Source: 2-01-FULL-41-26 sp964587505
GTDB taxonomy: Bacteria > Patescibacteriota > Minisyncoccia > 2-02-FULL-40-12 > GWA2-44-9
Direction of reading: 5' to 3'
DNA: 8,241 nucleotides
NCBI GenBank assembly: GCA_964587505.1
Contig: CAZPLD010000031.1
Span: 1-8,241 of the forward strand
Positions 1 to 5,565 of this stretch are shown piece by piece; position 1 is the stretch's first letter; every line of letters begins with the position of its first letter. Below the pieces are notes generated by a model. It was not told where the DNA came from. It searched no databases and saw only the letters and a list, made by a program, of their open reading frames with translations. The translations under genes were made by a program, and so were the position numbers.

Positions 1-143
1 CTGACTGACCACAATAATTCTAAGGCCTGCCTATTTCGACCTGGCAAACTTTAAAAGTGGTTTACAACTTTAAATTTAATTTCATTTCTAATTCAATAGC
101 ATCAATTTTTTCTTGCTGTCCTGATTGTCAATGTCCTTTCATT

Positions 144-210
144 GGACTGCCTGCCTCTGCGAATGATATATCGAAATTTCGATATGTCCGTTAGCAAAGG
201 CAGAAAGTCC
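144..210. repeat. Large imperfect inverted repeat with an 18-bp perfect palindromic core
   Basis: The core ATATCGAAATTTCGATAT (168-185) is a perfect palindrome. Outside it the arms continue to pair in blocks: TGC (158-160) with GCA (194-196), CTGCCT (151-156) with AGGCAG (198-203), and GGACT (144-148) with AGTCC (206-210). Small unpaired bases separate the blocks. As single-stranded DNA or RNA this would fold into one long bulged hairpin. No flanking gene explains it. It could be a miniature mobile element, a recombination site or the relic of an RNA; the sequence alone does not decide. Confidence 0.6.
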
Positions 211-438
211 TAAAACCCCAAAATCGACCTACTCAAATGGCTCGATAATATCTCGTAAAATTAATACATTCATCATGATTTTACTTCTTTGGCTAAATCT
301 ATTTTTCGTTGTAAAACCTGCCTAATTGAACTAATTTGCCTATTAACACTAATCGAAATACATTTAAAAGTCAATGGTGGTAATCCACGACTTCAATACT
401 AATTATAGAGGTTATCTCAAGGCCCGCAAGGGGTCAAG

Positions 439-447
439 TGTGGATAA
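439..447 (-). promoter_or_regulatory. Isolated DnaA-box-like 9-mer (TTATCCACA on the minus strand)
   Basis: The plus strand reads TGTGGATAA, the exact complement of TTATCCACA, which is the classical high-affinity DnaA box. It lies about 35 bases beyond the stop codon of the large secreted protein gene and has no REP palindrome beside it, unlike the other three copies of the 9-mer in this window. Binding of DnaA is an inference from sequence identity only. Confidence 0.35.
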
Positions 448-482
448 ATCAGGCCATATTTTGGCGTAAAATCAAGGTTTAT

Positions 483-3400
483 CTATTTGACCCCGACGAG
501 CCTGTTGCCATACCCCCAAATTATGCCATTTTCGGTCAAAACCGGGCTTATGTCTGAACTTATACTCACGTCAATAGTCCACATCAAACCGCCACTGCTA
601 TTTAGTCCAAAAAGCTTGCCATTCTGGGTCGAGAAATACACATTTCTATCTTTACCAATGGCTATTTGGCTGTTTATTCTTGAATCAATATAATAACGCC
701 ATTTAATCTCCTTCGTTAACTTATCTAGAGCTATCATTTGAGATCCCGAAGCGAGGTTATAATTCGTAAAATCAAGACCAACCAAAAGATCGGTTGGCGA
801 AACGGCAACCATAGTAGTTGAAATACCATTTGAATCAATGGGGGTCTTTGTTAATTCTCCGGCTTCGGTTAATTGGACAAGATAATGTCCGACTGACGAA
901 TTAATTTTATTAGTATCCAGATCAAAGGACGGATGAGAGGGTAGATAACCATATCCTTCGGGAAATGTAGCTTCCCACACTTGGCTCCCAGTTGCTAAAT
1001 CATAAGCATAAAAATAAGAATGGCCGCTTACTCTTGCCGGAATAACTATGTTTCCGTTTTCAAGAATGATCGGTGAAAAGGTGCCAAAATTACCGATTGG
1101 ATTTCCTATCTGCCATTTTAATGAGCCGTCCGGTCTCAAGGCGTTTAGTTTGTTATTTCCCCATGAAGCAAAATAGACGCTGCCGTCCTTGGCTAAAGTT
1201 AAGGGCCCCGTACCCGTTCCCGCGCTGTCATACGTCCATTTCAAGGAACAGTCGGGATTTAACGCAGCAACAACACCGTCCTTACCGAAATAAACTGTCC
1301 CGTCAGACAAAATGACTGATGTACTGGGTTTAGTATTGGTAACGCAAGGGTAAGGCAATTTTTCGGCGCCGTTTTTGTCTAAACTATACAATCCGGACGT
1401 TATACCGTCGGAAGCGCCGAAAAACACGTCACCATTGGCAGAAACAACCGGCTGACTGATGGCTCCGACGGCATCAAATGGCCAGCTTATCGTCGCCCCA
1501 GCACCCGGCCCGGTTAAATTACCGGAAAAAGATGTGTGATATTGGTCTTTTCCAAGCATAGCCCAAGAATTGGCATCTATAGCGGTCGGAAAGCTGATTT
1601 CGCCGATATTAGAAATGTCCGACTCCTCACAATTATCGACTTCGCAAGCCGATAACTTAGTTTTTAAGGCAAAATAAAGCGTCTGGCCATACTCGTAGGC
1701 GACACTAAAAGAGGCGCTTTGAGACGCCCCTTTTTCTCCCACGTTCGGCAAGCTGGAGCTGGCCACCACTGTGGCCATATCCCATATGCTATCGTCGTTG
1801 GAAAAATCATCAAGAGAATATCTTAAGTCATAGCTTAAACTCGCTGGTAAAGTATCTAAGTCCTCTGGTGCTGACCACGAAATTGTGAGGGGAGAGTTCA
1901 GAGTGGCAACCAAGTTGGTTACCATTGATGGTGCCAAGGCAACATAGCCGCTGTTACTTGCTTTTGGCGTGCCATTAACCGGGTTTCCGGCAGCATCAAG
2001 GCCATTTTTGGTTACACCATCATTAGTAGCCCAATTGGCTTGTTCATCGCCAGATTGTTTAGGGTTTATGCGCTCCATAGACGATCTTGTGTCTTTATTT
2101 CCGGAATACCATCCGTCGGTGTTGGAAACTTTGTCTTGGAGCATGTTAGAGGCATCGCGAAGTTCAATTATTTCACCAGTATCTGATAGGGCTCCAGTAT
2201 ATATTTTATCAGCTGAAATATCGGAAATCGTAGTGTCATCGGTTCTTTCAATTAAATAAAAACCAAACGGCCCGATCGAACCGGTTAAACTTATCTGCGG
2301 ATCGGGAGAAGCTCCGGTGAGAGACTTCAGAGCCCAGCCAGATAGGTCAATCGTCTGGCTGGTAGTGTTGTAAAGTTCCATCCATTCGTCATTGCTTGAT
2401 GTCGCCGTCCCCATCCAGGCAACCTCGTTTATTACTATGGCTCTTAGAGGAGTGCCGCCATCAGGTGTTGGAGTAGGTGACGGTGTCGGACTGGGGGTTG
2501 GGGTTGGTGTCGGAGTAGGTGTTGAAGATGAACCACCTCCGCCACCGCCTCCACTAGACACAAAAGTGGGAGCTGGGGTTTGGACAATGTCACCCACAGT
2601 AATTAAGTCTTTTATTTCTGCAAATGTTGCCTGGCCAATTCCGCTTACATTCAAGATATCTTCTATTTTTCGAAAAGGACCTTGGGTCACCCGATACTGA
2701 ATAATCGCATCAGATTTGGCGTCTTTTATACCCTTGAGTGTCATCAGCAGTTCTTTGTTTGCTGTATTTATGTTAACTTTTTCGGTCTTTTCTGGAAGTG
2801 GCGACGAAATTGGTAACGGAGATGGTTTCGGTGTCGGTGCTGGTGTTTTTGACGGTGACGGAGTTGGTGACAACATGGTGACATTGGTGTTAGGTGTCTT
2901 TGTCACCGTTGACATTGGTGACACTTGTTGACTTGTCACCTTCGTTGATGGTGTCACCTCGCTGTCACCACTGCTTAAGTTATCCACACCCTGTGGACTA
3001 ACGACCTTCAAGGTCGTTATATTGTTATCACCAACACTAACCCCTATTAATCCCAGCAATTTAGCAAACCAGTTCTTCTCCAGTGGCCGGTTGGCATATT
3101 CTGTCTTTGCCTTCTCCGCTTCGGCTATAAACAGGTTCAACGCTCCGGCACCGTTTAGAATAACCTCTTTTGATAACCTGTCCCAGTAACCATCGAGGAT
3201 GTAGGTGCCGATTTCTGGTTTAATAAGTGTAATATCAATTATAGAGCTATTAATAGCATCTACCGCAACGAATGCTAGAGGAAAATCACCACTAACAATA
3301 AATAGCCTTTCCACTCCGCCTACTTTAATTTTTTTAGTTATTTTTGTGCTTGGTTGAGAATAGGTACTGTTATTGATTGTGTGCCTACTAAAAAAGTTAT

Positions 3401-4076
3401 TGTTTGAATAATTAGCAATTCTATCAAAATAATTAACCATGGAACCCAAAACAACTGGTTTTTCTCTGGTCAAAAATAATTTTCTTGCAACCTGAAAATT
3501 TTCAGGACTCCATTTTGCCATTTCGGATTCATACGGACTTTCCTGTCCGTGAATAAACGCCGGATGGGCATCATTTCTAGTATGATCCGGAACCCCTGCA
3601 TCTTCCAATAAATGCAAAGTATGTCCAAACGCAATAAACGCCCTTTTTCTGTCTCCTTTTGCATAATCGTCCAAAGCTCTGCCGTACGAAAAATCGTTGG
3701 CTGAATCATTGCCTGATATGGCCGCGAATCCAGTCAGCTGGCTATTATAATAATTGGCTTGAACACTTGGTTTCAAAGCCCAATCTTTTGATGAGAAGTG
3801 GGCTATCCCTCGGTTGTAAACCGGGTCATAGAAATGAAATATCGGCCTTTCACCGGTATCTTCCTCAATTGCGCCTTGAATAAGCCACTGTTTCTCCTGA
3901 TTAGTTAACCTCTTGTCTGAAAAATTAAGGTTATAAAAATCAACTATCTCGTCGGTTAAAGCCGGGTGGGTATTCTTTTGGTCGTAAGCCAAAGCAGAAA
4001 AAGTTGTAATCAAAAGGGCGCCAATAAGCGCCCCTCCTAATATGCCGGCTAATTTTATAATCCTTCTATTTTCCAT
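483..4076 (-). CDS. Secreted multidomain protein: zinc hydrolase (PLC/S1-P1 nuclease-like), ComEA HhH, lamin-tail domain and PQQ-like propeller
   Basis: This 1197-residue protein should be exported: residues 1-30 are a basic start, a hydrophobic core and an ALA-type cleavage region. Residues 35-320 resemble the zinc-dependent phospholipase C/P1 nuclease fold. The visible evidence is THPALT (36-41), HFYDP (81-85) and GHTLHLLEDAGVPDHTRND (151-169), which keeps the HxxxDxxxxxH ligand spacing (H155, D159, H165). A Thr/Ser/Pro linker (375-430) leads to a ComEA-type helix-hairpin-helix (432-493; VNINTA, LKGI, VSGIG), normally a double-stranded DNA binder. Then come poly-Gly and Thr-Pro linkers (508-540), a lamin-tail domain (about 545-670; INEVAWMG, EWMELYN, LSGWAL), an Fn3-like segment (713-832) and PQQ-like beta-propeller repeats (835-1197). 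The ATG start gives a clean signal peptide and overlaps the upstream gene by 22 bases. A REP-like palindrome is translated at residues 353-366. Substrate (nucleic acid or phospholipid) is not determined. Confidence 0.85.
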   Translation of the reverse strand: MENRRIIKLAGILGGALIGALLITTFSALAYDQKNTHPALTDEIVDFYNLNFSDKRLTNQEKQWLIQGAIEEDTGERPIFHFYDPVYNRGIAHFSSKDWALKPSVQANYYNSQLTGFAAISGNDSANDFSYGRALDDYAKGDRKRAFIAFGHTLHLLEDAGVPDHTRNDAHPAFIHGQESPYESEMAKWSPENFQVARKLFLTREKPVVLGSMVNYFDRIANYSNNNFFSRHTINNSTYSQPSTKITKKIKVGGVERLFIVSGDFPLAFVAVDAINSSIIDITLIKPEIGTYILDGYWDRLSKEVILNGAGALNLFIAEAEKAKTEYANRPLEKNWFAKLLGLIGVSVGDNNITTLKVVSPQGVDNLSSGDSEVTPSTKVTSQQVSPMSTVTKTPNTNVTMLSPTPSPSKTPAPTPKPSPLPISSPLPEKTEKVNINTANKELLMTLKGIKDAKSDAIIQYRVTQGPFRKIEDILNVSGIGQATFAEIKDLITVGDIVQTPAPTFVSSGGGGGGGSSSTPTPTPTPTPSPTPSPTPTPDGGTPLRAIVINEVAWMGTATSSNDEWMELYNTTSQTIDLSGWALKSLTGASPDPQISLTGSIGPFGFYLIERTDDTTISDISADKIYTGALSDTGEIIELRDASNMLQDKVSNTDGWYSGNKDTRSSMERINPKQSGDEQANWATNDGVTKNGLDAAGNPVNGTPKASNSGYVALAPSMVTNLVATLNSPLTISWSAPEDLDTLPASLSYDLRYSLDDFSNDDSIWDMATVVASSSLPNVGEKGASQSASFSVAYEYGQTLYFALKTKLSACEVDNCEESDISNIGEISFPTAIDANSWAMLGKDQYHTSFSGNLTGPGAGATISWPFDAVGAISQPVVSANGDVFFGASDGITSGLYSLDKNGAEKLPYPCVTNTKPSTSVILSDGTVYFGKDGVVAALNPDCSLKWTYDSAGTGTGPLTLAKDGSVYFASWGNNKLNALRPDGSLKWQIGNPIGNFGTFSPIILENGNIVIPARVSGHSYFYAYDLATGSQVWEATFPEGYGYLPSHPSFDLDTNKINSSVGHYLVQLTEAGELTKTPIDSNGISTTMVAVSPTDLLVGLDFTNYNLASGSQMIALDKLTKEIKWRYYIDSRINSQIAIGKDRNVYFSTQNGKLFGLNSSGGLMWTIDVSISSDISPVLTENGIIWGYGNRLVGVK
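2463..2552 (-). repeat. Poly-Gly and Thr-Pro/Ser-Pro codon repeat (interdomain linker)
   Basis: Within the large secreted protein, residues 509-515 are all Gly and residues 519-538 alternate Thr or Ser with Pro. The DNA on the plus strand is a run of GGTGT/GGAGT/GGGGT-like units. This is a typical extended linker between the ComEA HhH and the lamin-tail domain. Such tracts tend to vary in length by slippage. Confidence 0.8.
2866..2969. repeat. Cluster of seven GGTGACA/TGTCACC heptamers in both orientations
   Basis: GGTGACA occurs at 2866-2872, 2877-2883 and 2917-2923. Its complement TGTCACC occurs at 2901-2907, 2934-2940, 2952-2958 and 2963-2969. All lie in the Thr/Ser/Val/Pro-rich linker (about residues 370-404) of the large secreted protein. 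Because the heptamer is read in different frames and orientations (as V-T, V-S-P, L-S-P or G-D-S), protein composition alone does not force it. The cluster ends 10 bases before the embedded REP-like copy. Confidence 0.55.
2979..3020. repeat. REP-like palindrome copy 1, inside a coding sequence, with DnaA-box 9-mer
   Basis: The palindrome is TAACGACCTT (2999-3008), a central C, then AAGGTCGTTA (3010-3019). GTTATCCACA (2979-2988) lies 10 bases to its left and contains a perfect TTATCCACA. A second small inverted repeat, TCCACA (2983-2988) with TGTGGA (2992-2997), is also present. The unit is 42 bases, a multiple of three. On the minus strand it is read in frame as ITTLKVVSPQGVDN, residues 353-366 of the large secreted protein, exactly at the junction between the hydrolase domain and the Thr/Ser/Pro linker. 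It matches the two copies that flank the RAYT gene. Confidence 0.85.
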
Positions 4077-4600
4077 ACTCCGCTTAGATACTTAGTAAAC
4101 ACGCTTTCGTTGGTGTAATTACCGGCCGGAATATTAATTTCTTGACCTTCAAAAGTTGCTATTCCGTCTTTTTCAATTAAAACCTTGTAGGTAAACGATA
4201 CGGTCGTTTCTGTACTTTTATCTGATTTTGTCCACACACTTTTTAGATTATTTCTTTCTTGAATAAATGCTTCCAAAGATCCGTTTTCTTTGAATTTGCT
4301 TAATGTTCTCTCCCATTTTTCCTGGTCTCCAATAGTAAAATACTTACTCGCCAAAGTTGTGTCTCCCTTACGGAGAGCGTCCAAAAACATGTCATAAGTT
4401 TCTTCGGGAGTTTTACCTCCATATTTGTCTTCGCGGTAGGGTTTTTCCCACTGGGATTGGAGCCGGCGAGCTTCCCAATTAGCCCGGAGATTATTGATAT
4501 ACGGCATACCATTGAGAACGAGCCACAAAACCCCACCAGCCAGCAAAACCAAAAAAAGCACTCCGTACCAGCTCTTCAGATTAGTCCAAAATTTATTCAA
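4055..4600 (-). CDS. Membrane-anchored protein of unknown function, 181 residues, upstream partner of the large secreted protein
   Basis: I do not recognise a named family. Residues 12-32 form one hydrophobic helix preceded by a basic N-terminus, so the rest (about 35-181) should face outward. The outer part starts with helical text (TPEETYDMFLDALRKGD, 64-80) and continues with alternating strands (TVSFTYKVLIEKDGIATFEG, 133-152) ending in WKIEGL. This helix-then-sheet order is compatible with an NTF2-like or DUF4878-like fold, but I cannot prove that. The start is TTG at 4598-4600: an in-frame TAG lies five codons upstream, no ATG or GTG intervenes, and the next Met (residue 32) would remove the membrane segment. 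Its end overlaps the next gene by 22 bases, implying translational coupling and a shared task at the cell surface. Confidence 0.75.
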   Translation of the reverse strand: MNKFWTNLKSWYGVLFLVLLAGGVLWLVLNGMPYINNLRANWEARRLQSQWEKPYREDKYGGKTPEETYDMFLDALRKGDTTLASKYFTIGDQEKWERTLSKFKENGSLEAFIQERNNLKSVWTKSDKSTETTVSFTYKVLIEKDGIATFEGQEINIPAGNYTNESVFTKYLSGVWKIEGL

Positions 4601-4641
4601 GGTAGGTAAATTCTATAATTTAACCGAAAGAGAGTAAATAC

Positions 4642-4752
4642 CTTTGACCTGCCGCGAAATAGAAGGCTCGATGGACTAAGGAGGGATTTATAATCCATCG
4701 CACCCAATTCGCGCAGCAGATCAAAAGAATCTACTACTTTGCACCCTCCTTA
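4642..4752. ncRNA. Candidate structured RNA or structured leader with possible pseudoknot
   Basis: Nested pairing is seen: CTTTGA (4642-4647) with TCAAAAG (4721-4727, one bulged A), CTGC (4649-4652) with GCAG (4716-4719), CGCGAA (4653-4658) with TTCGCG (4708-4713), and CGATGGA (4669-4675) with TCCATCG (4694-4700). That is about 23 pairs interrupted by small bulges and one internal loop. The 18-base apical loop holds TAAGGAGGG (4677-4685), perfectly complementary to CCCTCCTTA (4744-4752). As plus-strand RNA this would be a pseudoknot, and the loop presents a Shine-Dalgarno-like sequence. A perfect TATAAT lies at 4614-4619 on the plus strand, but with a poor -35. As minus-strand RNA it would be a leader of the 181-residue gene, driven by the promoter at 4751-4779. 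I recognise no known riboswitch or ribozyme class. Confidence 0.45.
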
Positions 4753-4779
4753 TTTAGCAAACCCAATTTTATCTGTCAA
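4751..4779 (-). promoter_or_regulatory. Sigma70-type promoter reading into the 181- and 1197-residue genes
   Basis: On the minus strand there is a consensus -35 TTGACA (4774-4779), a 17-base spacer and -10 TAAATA (4751-4756). The expected start is near 4744, giving a leader of about 145 bases before the TTG start at 4600. That leader would contain the nested stems at 4642-4727. This is the best promoter match visible for the two-gene minus-strand unit. Confidence 0.55.
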
Positions 4780-4798
4780 CTTTTTCGTCTTACCACCT

Positions 4799-4841
4799 TG
4801 TGGATAACCTGTTGACTAACGACCTTGAAGGTCGTTATATT
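4799..4841. repeat. REP-like palindrome copy 2, upstream of RAYT, with inverted DnaA-box 9-mer
   Basis: The palindrome is TAACGACCTT (4817-4826), a central G, then AAGGTCGTTA (4828-4837). TGTGGATAAC (4799-4808) sits 8 bases to the left; this is the exact reverse complement of the GTTATCCACA found at the other two copies. Together with the right-hand copy it makes 10-bp inverted repeats around the RAYT gene. It shares CCTGTKGAC immediately left of the palindrome and TATATT at its right edge with the copy inside the large protein gene. Confidence 0.85.
4812..4841 (+). promoter_or_regulatory. Putative RAYT promoter with the REP palindrome as spacer
   Basis: TTGACT (4812-4817) and TATATT (4836-4841) are each one mismatch from the sigma70 consensus and are 18 bases apart. 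The spacer is almost exactly the REP palindrome. Transcription starting about 7 bases after the -10 would begin at or near the A of the ATG at 4848, giving a leaderless messenger. If RAYT binds its own REP, as characterised RAYTs do, it would cover this promoter. That control is an inference. Confidence 0.45.
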
Positions 4842-4847
4842 AGACTC

Positions 4848-5516
4848 ATGGAGATGTATCATGTTCTAAATAGAGGAGTCGACAAAAGGCAAATATTCAT
4901 GGACAAACAAGACCATTTCCGGTTTATTCACGACCTGTATGAATTCAATGATAAAGAAAGGGTGGAATTAAATTTTTATAAATTTCGTGACTACGGAATA
5001 GGGGGTAAAACTGCAACTCAAGGTAAAAAACCGCGAAAAAAACTCGTAGACATCCTGGCTTTTTGTTTAATGTCTAATCATTATCATATTTTATTAACAC
5101 CCAGAGTAGAGGGCGGCATATCGCTATTTATGCAGAAATTAAATGCCGGATATACTAAATATTTTAATCAAAAATACGAAAGAACCGGGGCTTTGTTTCA
5201 AGGAAGATATAAACATATTTTGGTGGCTAATGAAACTCATTTTCTTCATTTACCCTTTTATATTCACTTTAATCCCCTCGATCTATCTTATCCAGAATGG
5301 AGAGAAAACAAGGTTTCTGATCCAAAAAAGGCTCTCGAGTTTATTAAATCTTATAGATGGAGTAGTCATATGGATTACTCAGGAATCAAGAATTTTCCCT
5401 CCGTATTAAATATGAAAATTTTAATGGAAATTTTTGGAAGCAGTAAGGACTATGAAAAACTAGCAGAAAATTACCTAAAAGACGCTCAAATAAACGAGAA
5501 AATCTCATTGGAATAA
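4848..5516 (+). CDS. REP-associated tyrosine transposase (RAYT, Y1/HUH family)
   Basis: RAYTs are single-domain HUH nucleases, related to IS200/IS605 TnpA, that cut and rejoin single-stranded DNA near REP hairpins. From the chosen ATG the protein has 222 residues. It opens with YHVLNRGVDKRQIF and carries the HUH motif in MSNHYHILLTP (HYH at 78-80). The likely catalytic tyrosine lies in LNAGYTKYFNQKY (Y102 is best placed, Y105 is the alternative), followed by RTGALFQGRYK. YRWSSH near the C-terminus is also typical of the family. A stretch rich in Lys and Gly (about 46-66) sits before the HUH motif. I prefer ATG 4848 to the in-frame GTG at 4800, because the GTG lies within the REP unit and upstream of the predicted promoter. 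ATG 4854 is also possible. No Shine-Dalgarno is seen. All key residues are present, so the enzyme looks intact. Confidence 0.9.
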   Translation: MEMYHVLNRGVDKRQIFMDKQDHFRFIHDLYEFNDKERVELNFYKFRDYGIGGKTATQGKKPRKKLVDILAFCLMSNHYHILLTPRVEGGISLFMQKLNAGYTKYFNQKYERTGALFQGRYKHILVANETHFLHLPFYIHFNPLDLSYPEWRENKVSDPKKALEFIKSYRWSSHMDYSGIKNFPSVLNMKILMEIFGSSKDYEKLAENYLKDAQINEKISLE

Positions 5517-5520
5517 GGAA

Positions 5521-5565
5521 GTTATCCACAGTTTTATCATAACGACCTTCAAGGTCGTTATGATA
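5521..5565. repeat. REP-like palindrome copy 3, downstream of RAYT, with DnaA-box 9-mer
   Basis: This is the longest palindrome of the three: 15-bp perfect arms (5535-5549 and 5551-5565) around a central C, with the shared 10-bp arms inside. GTTATCCACA (5521-5530) lies 9 bases left of the shared core. It occupies the gap between the RAYT stop (5516) and the convergent winged-helix gene, and supplies that gene's TAA stop codon (5558-5560). It could stall transcription from both sides, but there is no T-run on either side, so it is not a standard intrinsic terminator. Confidence 0.85.

Larger units (their letters stand above)
1..482. other. Left intergenic stretch without a recognisable gene
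   Basis: I see no convincing gene here on either strand. Reading frames are short and interrupted. The longest minus-strand stretch (about 280-375) has no good start and ends in a TGATGA overlapping an ATG that opens only a 15-codon frame. The motif CCTGCCT recurs at 26-32, 150-156 and 317-323. ATTTCGA or its complement TCGAAAT occurs at 33-39, 171-177, 176-182 and 353-359. A large imperfect inverted repeat lies at 144-210, and a lone DnaA-box-like 9-mer at 439-447. GGGGTCAA (430-437) and TTGACCCC (487-494) form an 8-bp inverted repeat across the end of the large minus-strand gene. There is no T-run, so I do not call it a terminator. The stretch could hold remnants of a decayed gene or element. 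Confidence 0.6.

Noticed and set aside
144..210. Integron attC site
   Set aside because: It is an imperfect bulged hairpin, but it lacks the terminal GTTRRRY/RYYYAAC core sites and there is no cassette array.
2392..2931. Plus-strand open frames rich in Val and Gly opposite the linkers of the large protein
   Set aside because: They are antisense images of the Thr-Pro and Ser-Pro repeats. The low-complexity composition is explained by the opposite strand, and no start signals are seen.
4228..4236. Further DnaA-box-like site TTGTCCACA in the 181-residue gene
   Set aside because: It has one mismatch, no neighbouring palindrome and lies within ordinary coding sequence, so chance is a sufficient explanation.
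4642..4760. T-box riboswitch or other known leader class
   Set aside because: The GGAGGGTGC text recalls a T-box, but the conserved T-box bulge with its following antiterminator and terminator order is not present on either strand.
4800..4847. GTG start for RAYT that would add 16 residues
   Set aside because: The extension is encoded by the REP unit itself and lies upstream of the predicted promoter. The family-like sequence begins only near YHVLNRGVDKR.
4799..5565. Chromosomal replication origin
   Set aside because: DnaA-like boxes are present, but each belongs to a dispersed REP unit. There is no dnaA or dnaN gene and no obvious AT-rich unwinding region with clustered boxes.
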